A stretch of 64,000 nt of DNA from Lactarius indigo (GCA_025766275.1 JAFKAC010000003.1:124001-188000); one strand, 5' to 3'; shown: positions 11,495 through 22,958, counted from the first letter of the stretch. Numbers and translations: made by a program. The notes: generated by a model not told the origin, from the sequence alone.

Positions 11495-13050
11495 TTACGC
11501 AAGAGACGCGAAGCCGACGCGGTTCTCGCCAAGGTCGAATGCCGTATATACATTTCGCAGGAACACGTCGCCGATGATCCAGAATCCTGCCATAGATGAG
11601 ACAGGTCTCTCGTAAAAACGAAGGACGGTGCTCACCAATACCGTCTCCCGCTCCAAAACCGCCAACGCAATCTTTCGAGCCTGGAAAATCGGGACCAAGA
11701 TTGAAAGTCGAGGGACTAACACTGAATGCCTTTCCGGAGAATTTAATGGAGATAGAAGTGTTGGAGCTGCAAGGAACTGGTCAAACGTTAGTCAGTCAAT
11801 CTATCAGCGAGACAACGGTCATGGACATACTGGTCCAGATCCCTGAGCCGGCGTATTTCGAGCCGGGGATCTGCGTATAGATGGCCTGTACGCTCCGACT
11901 GTCACCGATGACTTGAGTGGTGCCCGTGTCAATTATGGCAGGCTCACGACCGATAACAGTCCTTCCGTTTACAAATATACCATCGAACAAGCCTTGCCAG
12001 TAACCCTGGAATATTGTTAACACTGAATCGAAGGCAATCATAGTGTATGTCCCTACCTGTGTGGTGACGGGCATGTAAGTGAATGAGCCTGTGTAGAGGT
12101 CTTGGTTCGTGCCACCAATGTAGAGCTCAGAACCTGACTCGGACAAGTAGAAGCTGAAGACCGGAGTGGAAACCTGGCCTTGCGATACAAGGCTCTGGAA
12201 CACAGGACTGGCCCCGTAACTCGAGATAGACTCGTATCCCATGCCGAGAAGGCCGTCCGCAGGGAATTGATCCGACTGGAATCCGCTCGAGTAGGTCGTG
12301 GCCGCGCCGAGTCTCTGCCCAGTAGCCTGGAAGAGGTCCGTCAGTCACTAGATAATACCTTCTGTGCGATGAATGCCAACCTTGAAGCCGGCGAGGGTAA
12401 CCGTGTCCGTGTACTGCTCACCGCTGACGGTGGATCCGTCGCCATACTGGAGCTCAAACGTTTGCCCGACGTCACTTGACGCAGAGCTCGACGAGGGGTC
12501 GTACAACGTGTGACCGGAGCAAGTCGAGTCACAGTCCGAGCCAGGAAGGAACAAGTCACTGCTTCCCGTGTCAAAGTCCACTGTATGTCGTTCGGTTAAT
12601 TTTGGCCACAGTTATTTGCCATTGTCGAAACAGCAACCCACCAGTGTATGTCACTGCGGGAGAACCGACAGTGATGGAACCATACCAGAGCTCTGCACTG
12701 TCATCGGTGAGTGGGTCACCTTTGCCTCGCTTGATTGAGCTCTTCAGCTGGGATGCGGAGGGGTGAGCTGCGCCAGTGTTCCTCTCGAATGCCTCGAAGC
12801 CATGCTGTATTTTACTGCAAAGAATCCTGTTGTTAGAATGATCGCTCAATAAAATATATACCAATACAAACGCGACAGTACGCTGCCCGCTGGCCTGGAG
12901 CTTCGAGATGTCAACGACACCGTCAACATTGCGGAATCCCGAACGCTTTGCTATAGGGATGGAGACCCCAACGCGGGAGCGTTCCTCGAATGAGGCTGCG
13001 GCAACGAGGAAGGGGAGTGCTGCAAGAACGAAAGCAGGGGAGAAGTACAT
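11495..13050 (-). CDS. A1 aspartic peptidase copy 3 (polyporopepsin-like), apparently intact
   Basis: Secreted pepsin-fold endopeptidase acting on extracellular protein at acid pH. Signal peptide MYFSPAFVLAALPFLVAAA, then a propeptide with IPIAKRSGFRN. First catalytic Asp is in VDFDTGSSD (codon 12570-12572), flap Tyr in LQYGDGST, second catalytic Asp in IIDTGTTQ (11928-11930). Cys pairs are CDSTC and CSSN...DCVGG. C-terminus is [15 protein letters not shown], ending VGFASLA with TAA at 11495-11497. The AGFK/ATGQRLG junction gives a clean phase-0 GT-AG intron. No frame break was found in the exons checked. Copy 1 is its close duplicate. With copy 5 it is probably the working enzyme of the array. 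Confidence 0.88.
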
Positions 13051-14401
13051 CTCTGCAAAAGTGAGTTGGCTTATGACGCGGACTCAAAAGAGGCTGATAA
13101 AACTGATAATGAAGGCCACACAAGACTCCCATTTTATGCACATGAAGGTAAACAGGGGCTATACTTCCAAGTCCAGATCGGTAGGCTACAAACACTGGTA
13201 AGGGTGGTATGAGGCCATGGAGAATGCGGCACCTACCATATGCACTCCCAGGAGAAATACAGCCCCATCACACAAAATCACCGGATAGTGCGCTGTATTG
13301 TGTGATGATGAACTCAACGAGTCCATATGTGCGAGAATCAGCGGGGTCGCCAAGGAAGATGTCGTCATCGATTATTACAACCCCAGCAACTGAGATAGTG
13401 CAACTTAATTAACCACTTACTATGGAAAGGCTATATCAAGGGAGCGAGATATAATTTGCCATCCTGCAATGATACAGCACGTGTTGTATGACTTTCTGCG
13501 AGCGAAGGACTGGTGAACAAGACTGCACAGTAGAAGCACGCACTTCGTGATCGATCTTGGCACTGGATTTCCTAGTGCATCAGTACTAATGGAAATATGG
13601 CAGCATTGCGATTTCTTTCTCGTAGTTTCTCGTAGTTATGGTGTCTGTTTCTCCCGTCAATCAGGTCAGTAAGGCCCAGAAAGTTGACCCGTAGTTGGAA
13701 AATTTCCTGATGTTACTATTTTCAGAAACGACATTGAACAGCGTGGGTATTGTAGAGTCCGAGGGAAGGAGAACGCGCACATGGCCTGCAATCTATTGGG
13801 AACCTCGACCTGATGACCCCAGCGAGGTTCTGGAAGAGAAGACCCTGGAGTCTGAACTGCCATTGCCAAGTTGTCAGAGCTTAAAGGTATGAGATTTGTG
13901 ATGTATTTCTGGGTCGGGGTAGCACTGGTATGCTTGCAAAAATGTTCACAGGTAGTATGATATGTGTTACTGCTTACTAGTAGCATGGGTGGGGAGCCTG
14001 AAATGAATTGAGCCAACGCAACAGCTTGCTCAACAGACTCCGAATCCGAATCCAAGTTTTGACCACAAAAAGCGAAAAAATAGGAAACCATCCCTCTTAG
14101 GTAGACGGAGATGGATGTGCAGTAACTGTCTTGAAAGCAACACGGTAGAGTGGCCTTTCTTTGTCAAAGAGGTTTTGTTACGTGTCGCCGTGACATTATG
14201 ACTGATAAGGCCTATAAGGCATATATAAGGCTTTGATAAGGCTGATATGGTCGATAATAGGGTTTGATCACGTCGTGGGAATGGAATTGAAAAAAGATCA
14301 AGCTTGATCAGTGTCACTCTATGTAAATGGCTACTAGTTACTACTGAAGGGGTGATCCAAGGTGTGAGCGCTGTGAGCTTTGAACCCATATCAATGACCA
14401 C
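13051..14401. repeat. Spacer upstream of copy 3, duplicate of 5127-6640
   Basis: Aligns with the spacer upstream of copy 1. The pieces 'atcagcggggtcgccaagga' (13341 area) and 'ttttgaccacaa' (14057 area) are shared. No complete gene seen. Confidence 0.7.
13132..13138 (-). promoter_or_regulatory. TATA-like box of peptidase copy 3
   Basis: CATAAAA on the minus strand, about 82 bp upstream of the ATG; one base different from the TATAAAA of copy 1. Confidence 0.45.
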
Positions 14402-14415
14402 CAGAGGCTTGAGTT
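14402..14415. repeat. Target-site duplication, left copy
   Basis: cagaggcttgagtt next to the poly(T) tract; the last TT may partly belong to the tail. Confidence 0.75.
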
Positions 14416-15155
14416 TTTTTTTTTTTTTTTGAATCAGTTTTATTCCGGGACAGTACAACAGTACAAGACCGGTCCTCCTTTTTAGGGGAGATTTATGAAA
14501 CACAAGGTAAAGTCCGTGCACCTAAGTGATTGCGTAATATATGGTATGTCACCTCCCAGAGGAAACGTGAGTACCGTAGGAAATGTGGTAAGTGGGGAAC
14601 GGGTGAGGTCCCCCAGTGCGGCGCCCAGTCCATCTGTACGTTATGTCATCCAAATCCTCATTCCTACCTCCCACACCTCATCACCTTCCAACCCCTCGGC
14701 ACTCTCAACCTAGGTCCCATACAAACACCGTATTTTGTTGTTTGTGCAGTCGGGCCCCCAACCCTAATGCAACAGGTAGACTTGCAACTACCAGGCGGAC
14801 AAGATCTAGGGAGGGCTGTGAGTGGTGGAGATTGAATCGGAGTGGTGTGGAATTGTTGGAAATGGAGTCGGAGAAATAGAGCTGGGGTGTGGTTGGGGTG
14901 CAAATTGGGAAATAATGGGATGTCAGTGGTGCAATGTGACAGAGCCCGGGTTGATAATGAGCGTGATGTGGCATGATGCCACAGGTGGTCAGGTGGGCGG
15001 TTTTTGTTGAATGGGGCCGAAAACCCCGTGGTTGTGAGTGAACACGTGCCTGCAGGGAATGCACCAGCTTGGATTCGAACCCAGAGTCCATCACCAGAGC
15101 TGTCCCATGTAAGGCGAGGGGGGGAGCATTTGCCCATTGCACCACCTCCCCCCCG
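14416..15155 (-). mobile_element. SINE-like non-LTR retroelement with tRNA-type head and poly(A) tail
   Basis: A 740-bp insertion lying on the minus strand. Its head is at the right end. It holds an A-box-like TGGTGCAATGGG (complement of 15133-15144) and a perfect B-box GGTTCGAATCC (complement of 15071-15081), the internal RNA polymerase III promoter of tRNA-derived SINEs. Its tail is a run of 17 T on the plus strand (14414-14430), that is poly(A). It is flanked by 14-bp direct repeats cagaggcttgagtt at 14402-14415 and 15156-15169. The duplicated spacer near 6640 continues straight through the site without it. No coding frame belongs to the element; the long minus-strand frame across it looks spurious. 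Confidence 0.78.
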
Positions 15156-15169
15156 CAGAGGCTTGAGTT
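15156..15169. repeat. Target-site duplication, right copy
   Basis: cagaggcttgagtt directly after the head of the retroelement; identical to 14402-14415. Confidence 0.75.
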
Positions 15170-15599
15170 GGCATTGTGATATTTTAGGGCAGTGCTTCGT
15201 TCTATCCTTTATGCCCTTGCTATTTGTTTGCTTCCTGGGCATCAGCCAGTGGGCACTGCACCGACCGGGTGCTGGATAGCAGAAGATTGAATCAGCCCTA
15301 GCACTGCTGAAGTGATGAAGTCCTGAAGATGACAGAGGTGGACTCATCATGATTTTGGCGCTGCCTACTTGATACTATAGTATAGTTTACATATTTCAAA
15401 CCTTGCGAGTCATACAGTAGCAACCATCACAATATCCAACTGTTACATTGTTAGCTTCCATAAGAATGCCTCAACATGATGATCATACAGTGTGGAAGAT
15501 CAGGCCTTTGACGCCTTGCTCAGTTGGAGTCTCATGGCACCAGCGAAATCATAGTATCGTAGAAACAAGTGGTCTCAAGATTTGACCCTACTGGCCTAG

Positions 15600-16159
15600 T
15601 ACTTTTATCCATCGCGACCTACATCCGAAATTTCACACAACATGATGCAAGTGCAAGACACCATGTTATATGGTAGACTCGAGGTTCCGTACACTCTCTC
15701 TGGTCAAGTGAGAATTTTTTCTTCCATGGGGGAGCTCAATAAATATTGAGACAATTGTCGGAGATCCTTGACGAAATGACACAAAACCACAAGCAAAACT
15801 AAGTTCAAAAGGAACTCCGCCATGATTCAGTCCAGGCTCAGTGACTGCACGGGGTTGGATAGTTCAGACTTCCACAGCACTTGGCCCAAAATGAAGGACT
15901 ATTGGTCCCATCACTATGCCGGGACTCGTAAAATTATCGCGGTGTTGTGGCGGACGGGAAGCAGAGGACGAGTAACAACATGCTACTCTCAGTAGTTTAT
16001 GGGCAGGGTAAGCTTGAGCCACATTGACAGAACACGGGTGATCGTTACCCATGTGTGAGAGAACGAAGACCGTACAAAATTTATAGACGATCGCATACGT
16101 CCGCTATAGCGTGGAATGGATGTGATGGTAATGAGCGAGTGCAAGTAGTAATGCGACAG
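15600..16159. repeat. 3'-flank repeat of peptidase copy 4
   Basis: Matches 7040-7641 downstream of copy 2: 'catcgcgacct', 'gatgcaagtg', 'ggagctcaataaatattgag', 'cttccacagca'. The stretch 15170-15600 before it continues the duplicated spacer and holds no gene. Confidence 0.7.
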
Positions 16160-17717
16160 CTACACGAGCGACGCCAAGCCAACACGGTTGTTGCCGAGGT
16201 CGAAGGTCGTGCTTGAGGTCGTGTATACATTTTTTAGGAACACGTCACCAACAATCCAGAATCCTGCCATCCATCCGTGAGACACCTCAGAGGCAAAAAA
16301 ACGAAGGGTGGCACTCACCAAGACTGTCTATTCCTGCAAAGCTACCGATGCAAGAACCCCCAAAAATTAATTGACCATCTTTGAAATTCAAGGCGCTAAT
16401 CTGGAACTTTTTGCTTGAGAACGTAATGGAGACAGGAGTGTCGGAGCTGCAAGGAACCTTCCAGAGGTCAGTCAGTCGATCTATCAGCGAGACACATCTA
16501 TCAAGAACATGTCCAGCTCCCAGAGCCGATCTAAGTGGAGCCAGGGATTTGGCCGTAGATGGCCTGTACACTTTTGAAGTCACCAATGACTTGAGGGGAG
16601 CCGGTGTCAATGATGGCGGCCTTGCCACTAACAATAGTCTTCCCATTGACAGAAATACCGCAAACTAACCTTGCCAGTAACCCTGCAATATTATTGTCAA
16701 CACTGAATCGATCGAAGGCAATCACCGTGTATATCCTCACCTGTGTGGCGACAGGCATGTAAGTGAAAGAGCCTTTGTAGTGGTCTTTATTCGTCCCCCC
16801 AATGTAGAGCTCAGAGCCTGATTCGGTCAAGTAGAAGCTGAACGCTGGAGTGTGGACCTGGCCTTGCGATACAAGGCTCTGGAACACGGTACTGGCCCCA
16901 TAATTCGACAGGGACTCGTATGCCAATCCGAGATGGCCGTCCTCAGGGAATGTATCGGACCGGAACTCGAGAGAATAGGTCGTGGCCGCACCGAGTCTCT
17001 GCTGAGTGGCTTAGCAGGGATATGTCAATAATCAGAGCGTACTGCGCAGGATAAGAGCCAGCCTTGTAACCAGCGATGGTAACAGCATCACTGTACTGCT
17101 CACCGCTGACGGTGGAATTGTCAAGGTACTTAAGTTTGAATTCTTCCCGACATTCCTTGACGCGGAGCTCGACTTGGGATTGTACAACGTATGTCTGGAG
17201 CAACTCGAGTCACATTTTGAGGCGGGAAGGAACAGGTCGCCGCTGCTGGTGTCAAAGACCACTGTACGCCACTGGGTTAATTTCTGCCACAGTAACTTGC
17301 CAGTTAGGAAAAAACGGTGACCCATCAGTGTAGGTGACCTCGAGAGTACCGACAGTGATAGAACCGCACCAGTTCTTGTTATAATAACCGGTAAGCTGGT
17401 CACCGTTGTCTCGCTTGGTTGAGAACTTCAGCTGGGACGTGGAGGGGTGGGCTGCGCCGGTGTTCCTCTCAAACGCCTCGAAGCCGCACTGCATTTTCCT
17501 GAAAAGGATCTTATTTTTAGACGGATCTTAAACTAACACGACAGTGTGTCGTAAGCTGGTTTGAAGCTTGGCGACATCAACGACACCGTCAGCATTCGCG
17601 GAATCCAGAACGCTTTGCTATAGGGATGGAGACCCTGACGTACGAGCGTTCCTCGAATGGGGTTGCCGCAACGAGGAACGGGAGGACCGCAAGGACGAGA
17701 GTGAGGAAGGTATACAT
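16160..17717 (-). pseudogene. A1 aspartic peptidase copy 4 (altered active site, several breaks)
   Basis: Starts MYTFLTLVLAVLPFLVAATP and ends GNNRVGLASLV, TAG at 16160-16162. An extra base breaks the frame in the propeptide (GFRN region, about 17595). A base is missing before EFKLKYLDNS. The GYWQG exon runs into TAG. The first active site reads DTSSGD instead of DTGSSD (Asp codon 17251-17253), which removes the invariant Gly after Asp-Thr; the second reads DTGSPQ instead of DTGTTQ. A short duplication adds about six residues near NVYTT. Even without the frameshifts the active site is unlikely to work. It is the duplicate of copy 2. Confidence 0.82.
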
Positions 17718-18589
17718 TCCTACGAGCACCGACTTGGCGGACCCAGAAAGGTCTGAGGATGTGGAGGTTGAAACTTTGAATGAAAATCCTTAATTTCAAC
17801 CATTTTATATACGAATACGCGCAGTGTTTGAATCTTTGACTTGGAAACCGCGGACTACGAATGCTAGCAAGCCGCGGAGAGGGGATTCACGATAGGGTGT
17901 TCCTCACACGAATCACGATGTATGGCTAAGCCTTCACGACGCCCCTGCGAATAGCACATTTGGTGCCCCTTTCGTGACCGATACCTCCTCGGGGTTGCTA
18001 CCGGTGGTGCAAAGTAACCGGAGCCTGAAGGCATGATATTGTGCCAGCGTATGTCGGTGTCGGTCAGCGTTGTCCTGTTCACGAGCGCAGGTACTTGTAA
18101 AGCGGATCGCCAATAGTATGTAGCGAGTGTACAGGGTGAAGTGAGATTTCAAGTTCGAGTTGTGCTCTCAGCAAGACGCAAGACAAGACGCCCACAAAGT
18201 ATCTGCGATGGAATAGCTTTGGTAGGATCAGATCTCCTGCCAAGTCTTCTACGGCATGTCCACAATTGCCCTTAAACCGAAAGCAGCTGGGAACAGCCAC
18301 AGTATGTTCATAAGGGAATTGGTAGTACCACTAGGCCCGGAGATCGGCCTTTCAGCGGAAATACCCAATTTCAGCCGATACAGTCTTCCATGGCTCTTTG
18401 GAAGCATCGGGATCTATGGACCAAAAAACTCCGACAACTGCTCTTAGATGGAAGGGGGAGAAAAATGGAGGAGGATGCAGTGAACATGCATAATTATTTA
18501 TAGTGAAGGCCCGGGGGTACATATGGTTCTGTACCCCGAGTTGAATGCGCACGGAAACGGAATCGAAAAAAAAAGAGAACGTTCTCTTA
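17718..18589. other. Spacer upstream of peptidase copy 4
   Basis: 17750-17880 resembles the upstream regions of copies 2 and 5 ('gactacgaatgctagcaa'). 18265-18372 matches the flanks of the dispersed element at 9855 but lacks the element. No gene seen. Confidence 0.55.
17803..17810 (-). promoter_or_regulatory. TATA box of peptidase copy 4
   Basis: ATATAAAA on the minus strand, about 86 bp upstream of the ATG. Confidence 0.5.
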
Positions 18590-18939
18590 CCTGGGAGGGC
18601 TCAAAGAATACTGAGAGAATTGTCGGAGATCCTTGGTAAAATAGCACAGAACAAATTTCGACAGGCACTTCGCCATGTTCCGCCGATGCCTGGCGACTGT
18701 ACAGCGCTGAGTCGCCCAAACTTCCCACAGCAGTTTGCCAAAAATGAGAAGTAAAACAAGCCGGGTCTCATCGAATTCTCGGGGTGTTGTGGCAGACGGG
18801 ATGCAGAGAGCAGGTAGTAACCCATTACTAGCAGTTCACGAGGATCTGTACCTCGGTAGGGTAGAGCCACGTTGACATAGAATACGAGTGGTCATTACAC
18901 CCAATCTCCCTGTGTGAGAGAAAGAAGACCGAACAAAAA
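18590..18939. repeat. 3'-flank repeat of peptidase copy 5
   Basis: Shares 'gggctcaaagaatactgaga', 'cttcccacagca', 'ggtctcatcgaattctcgg' and 'gtggtcattacaccca' with the flanks of copies 1, 2 and 4. Confidence 0.7.
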
Positions 18940-20517
18940 TTACGGAAGAGATGCGAAGCCAACGCGGTTCTTGCCGAGGTCGAAGGTCGTGTATACATTT
19001 CGCAGGAACACGTCTCCGATAGTCCAGATACCTGCCATCCTTCCGTGAGACAGCTCAGGCGAAAGACAAAGGATGATGCCCACCAAATTGGTCCATTGCC
19101 CCGAAGCCGCCAACACAATCGCTCGAGTCGGGAAGTATGCGACCAAGATTGAAAGTCGAGGCGTTGATCTGGAACTCTTTTCCCGAGAATGTAATGGAGA
19201 CCGAAGTGTTGAAATCGCAAGGAACTGGCCAGACGTCAATCAGTCGATCTATCAACGAGATGTGTACGTCGTGAACGTACTTGTCCAGATCCCAGAGCCG
19301 ACGTAATTGGAGCCAGGGATTCGGTCATAGAGGGCCTGTACATTCTCGGGGTCACCGACGACTTGGGTGGTGCCGGTATCAATAATGGCATCAAAGTCCC
19401 CGCCACGAACAACAGTCCTCCCTTTGACAGAAATTTTGTCGAACGGGCCTTGCCAGTAGCCCTGCAACATATTATCTTTAACCCTGAACTAAATGAGTCA
19501 CGGTTGATGTGTATCCCTACCAGTGTAGTGACAGGCATGTAAGTGAAAGAGCCTTTGTAGTGGTCTTTATTCGTCCCCCCAATGTAGAGCTCAGAACCTG
19601 ACTCGGACAAGTAGAAGCTAAATACTGGAACGGAGACCTGGCCTTGCGATACAAGAGTTTGGAACACGGGACTGGCCCCGTAATCCGATATAGATTCGTA
19701 TGCCATTCCGAGAACGCCATCAGCAGGGAATTGATCTGATTGGAACTCGCTGGAGAAGGTCGTAGCCGCACCGAGTGTCTGCCGAGTAGCCTGGCAAAAA
19801 TCCGTCAATCACTAGAGGATTTATTCCGTGGGATAAGAGCCGACCTTGTAACCAGCGAGGGTGACAGTATCCGTGTACTGCTCACCGCTGACGGTGGAAC
19901 CGTCGGCGTACTGAAGTTCGAACGTCTGCCTGACATCGCTCGACGTGGAGCTCGACTTGGGATTGTACAACGTATGTCCAGAGCAACTCGAGTCACATTT
20001 TGAGGCGGGAAGGAACATGTCACTGCTGCCTGTGTCAAAGTCCACTGTATGTCGCGTGGTTAATTTTGGCCACAGTTATTTGCCAGTGTCGAAACAGCAA
20101 CCCACCAGTGTATGTCACCGCGGGAGTACCGACAGTGATGGGGCCATACCACATCTCTTCAATGTCATCGATGAGTGGGTCACCGCTGCCTTTCTTCCTT
20201 AGGCCCTTCAGCTGGGACGCGGACGGGTGAACTGCACCAGTGTTTCTCTCAAACGCCTCGAAGCCGCGCTGTATTTTCCTGCAAAGGGTCTCTCATTAGG
20301 CAGGTTGCAAACGTCCCATAAAAATGCGAATCACTAACGCGGCAGTACGTCGTAGGCCTCTCTGAAGCTTGGCGACATCAACGACCCCGTCAGCATTGCG
20401 GAATCCAGAACGCTTTGCAATCGGGATGGAGATCCCACCGCGGGAACGTTCCTCAAACGGGGCTGCGACAACGAGGAAGGGGAAGGCTGCAATGATGAGA
20501 GCGGGGGAGAAGTACAT
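18940..20517 (-). CDS. A1 aspartic peptidase copy 5 (polyporopepsin-like), apparently intact
   Basis: Starts MYFSPALIIAAFPFLVVAAP (signal peptide), propeptide with IPIAKRSGFRNADGVVD. First catalytic Asp in VDFDTGSSDMFLP (20034-20036), flap LQYADGST, second Asp in AIIDTGTTQ (19378-19380), then ELYIGGTNK and GDVFLRNVYTTFDLG. It ends VGFASLP, TAA at 18940-18942. The YK/ATRQTLG junction is a phase-0 intron ending TTGCCAG. All exons checked stay open. A secreted acid endopeptidase. It differs from copy 3 by a KCDSSC loop and an extra GGDF stretch before the second active site, so the two working copies may differ in substrate preference (inference). Confidence 0.87.
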
Positions 20518-20586
20518 TTCTAGAAGAAGTGACTTGGCGGACCCAAAAGAGTCTGAGGACGGAGGTCGAAGACTGCAAAGGTCCTC

Positions 20587-20594
20587 TATTTATA
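20587..20594 (-). promoter_or_regulatory. TATA box of peptidase copy 5
   Basis: TATAAATA on the minus strand, 70 bp upstream of the ATG; the best consensus box in the array. Confidence 0.6.
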
Positions 20595-20949
20595 CACAAG
20601 AGTGTGCAGTGTTTAGACCCCCGACTTCCACAACTTCGGGCTACGAATGTTATTAGCAAGGAGCAAGCCGCGGAGGATGTGTTCATGACAAGGCATTACT
20701 CGCTCAGCATGTGGCTAGGCGCCATTCCCATGGATTTCCGCGATTCCGCGAATAGCACATTCGGCATCATTCCTGTGAGCGTAACCGCACCAGCCTGAGG
20801 TCACTGGTGCTAAGTTACTGCAACCTGAAGGAATGGTATTGATGTGTCGATATATGTCGGAGTAAATAAGAGTCGTCCTGTTACTTGCAAAAGGGTTTGC
20901 ATTGTACTTTGTACGCGTCGGCGTGTAGATCCGATACATACCACTCCCA

Positions 20950-21240
20950 GTCAGTCCCGTATTCCCTCTGGCCAGGTGAGAGCGAATCTTTTGCTGGCAC
21001 GGAGCTGACTTGTTCGGGTTTCCCACGGCACTTTGCGAAAACGATAGAGTAAGTTCGCTTAGTATAGATGTAATAATATAGAAGACTACCTGGCACATTC
21101 CATTTTAGATAACTAGATCGGGTCTCGTCGAATCCTCGGAGTTTTATGGAAAACGAGATACATAGATGCGCAAGGGCAGGTGTAGCCTGTTAACAGCAAT
21201 CTATGAGTAGTCAGGAGTTGAACCAAGTCAACTCGCGTAT
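20950..21240. repeat. Orphan 3'-flank repeat (no peptidase gene beside it)
   Basis: Carries the 'gagcgaatcttttgct', 'gggtttcccacggcactttg' and 'gggtctcgtcgaatcctcgg' segments of the other flanks. Similarity ends near 21240 and no sixth peptidase follows. 20518-20950 is the upstream region of copy 5. Confidence 0.6.
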
Positions 21241-22940
21241 ATCTTTGATCGGGAATATGGGCATATCAGGCGTTCTTTGGCTGCGTACTAACTTCGCCGC
21301 CATTGCCGTATTAGAGTCCGGGAGATGTCCGCGGATTTCGATGTTGTGACAGCATGCGAAACTAAGACAGATCCGAGTTGTCGTGGGCCGATCTCACTGG
21401 ACCTCATAACTTGCTAAAATTAACAAGCGCTCTTTGGTTTCGCCGGGGTAAGGACGGCTAGCGAGGACAGGAATAAACCAGACTTTGAGGCCCGGTGCTT
21501 TAAACGGGACACAAGCGTCCTGTGTGTCAAAAGCGTACAACGAACGTATCAGTCTATTTTTAAATTTAAGTCTTTACATCGACGTTATAATTGGGAATCG
21601 GTTTCGACACACAGGAATGACGAAATAAGCCCGTTGATAGAGAGTAAATTTTTTTATTAGAAGAAACATTGAACAAGTTGGGATTCCCTGTTGTTCTTGG
21701 TGACTCCTCTTAATATTTGCTGTACTCTGTTCCCCGTAGAATACTTTGGGTCGGACGAGGGGTTTCGCGTGCATCAAGAAAGCCAATTCATGCATCGAAG
21801 AGGTACTGACGCGACGACTTCCAGCGACATTTTGACCCGCACTCATGGCGTCTCCCCCAACCATGGGAATCCCCTTTTTCTAGTGGATGCCTGACACGCC
21901 CGAAACGCCATTCAGCAGCCTTTGTACACGCTATCGGAGAGCCGGCGCCAGACTCCTTCATCCTGCACAATGAAAGGCTTAGTGGCGATGATCAAGTACT
22001 GGTTCAATCCCGCCGTGCAGGTGTGCTCTGTCCATGATATAGCCACGTACGCACCACAGCAACCATTATTTTCACACAGACAGTCCTACATTCATTCCCT
22101 CCCTTGGTAATTGGCAGTAGGTAGCTACCGCATCTACATCTGCATTGGACGTGTCCTTGTTCACGTACTGGGGCTTAGCAGAAACTCGAAGGGGAAATGG
22201 TAGTGAGAGACTGAGAGTACGAGGTGATCAGTTGTCACGTGTCACAGAATATATGGCGATAGGAGCGGCCCGCGCTTTGCCGATGAACAGGCCCAGATCA
22301 ATTTCTGTTGATGCTCCCGGGCCAAAGGTGCCCCGAACCTGTGCAGCGCGTGTGCGACTCAATGCTCTAAGGTCGTTCCATTCCCTAGAATTGACCCCGG
22401 GCAGTTCAAGGATATCGGTCCGCAGGCCTCAAGTGCGTGTTCCGGACTGTTATGAACGATCGGATGGAACTGCAGTAGGGTGTATCATCGCCACATGTGC
22501 GGAACCAGAACTGCGTCATCTCCTCAGCAAGTCAGGGAGAGAACACACGCTGAACTCAGCTGGTGAACCTTGTGGTGAACAGCCTCGCTCGCAGCGTGCT
22601 ACTTACCCTCCCAACCCTATAGCACACACTCTATGGTTGTACCACTCAAAGTATCACGACGACAGTATGTTTTTCCCACTAGGCGTCCTGCGATGTCTTG
22701 GGTGGAGTCTCTTCGCACTATGACAAGTCTTGAGCGCCCGAAAAAAATTAAGTACTTGTGTACGCCGACATGCAAGCATCATGCAAGCTCCGCCTCACTG
22801 CCACCGGGAGGGAACATGTCGTACGTCGTCAACCCAAAGCCTTTAATGGATCTACCACCTCTGGCAACACCTATGTGTCGGCCCCTATGCCGTGATTGTG
22901 ATTCCCGGACAGGTTCGCGTCTAGGTCCTTTCTAGGCCCA
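21241..22940. other. Intergenic, no gene supported
   Basis: A plus-strand open frame at 22145-22723 has no motif and no ATG start, and is judged spurious. Nothing else is recognisable. The right end is the GMC oxidoreductase promoter. Confidence 0.45.
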
Positions 22941-22950
22941 GAGCGACGCC

Positions 22951-22958
22951 TATATAAG
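22951..22958 (+). promoter_or_regulatory. TATA box of the GMC oxidoreductase gene
   Basis: TATATAAG, 77 bp upstream of the ATG, followed by a pyrimidine-rich leader (CACACAACACTCTCCCTTTG), typical of a well-expressed fungal gene. Confidence 0.65.

Larger units (their letters stand above)
11430..17717. repeat. Tandem duplication block, second copy (peptidases 3+4)
   Basis: Second copy of the block at 3480-9200, enlarged by the retroelement at 14416-15155. Similarity with the first block is lost downstream of copy 3, near 11430, which places the left junction there. Confidence 0.72.

Noticed and set aside
15071..15144. Functional tRNA gene
   Set aside because: A and B boxes are present, but no cloverleaf with acceptor pairing or a clear anticodon loop could be formed, and the sequence is the head of the SINE-like element.
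14664..15350. Long minus-strand open frame (228 codons)
   Set aside because: It runs across the retroelement and its flank, has no motif and covers the tRNA-type promoter; chance frame.
3550..17717. Calling copies 1, 2 and 4 dead from frameshifts alone
   Set aside because: The same one-base breaks occur in conserved housekeeping genes here; the calls rest on nonsense substitutions and active-site changes instead.
22145..22723. 192-codon plus-strand open frame
   Set aside because: No ATG start, no domain, no intron-extended continuation.
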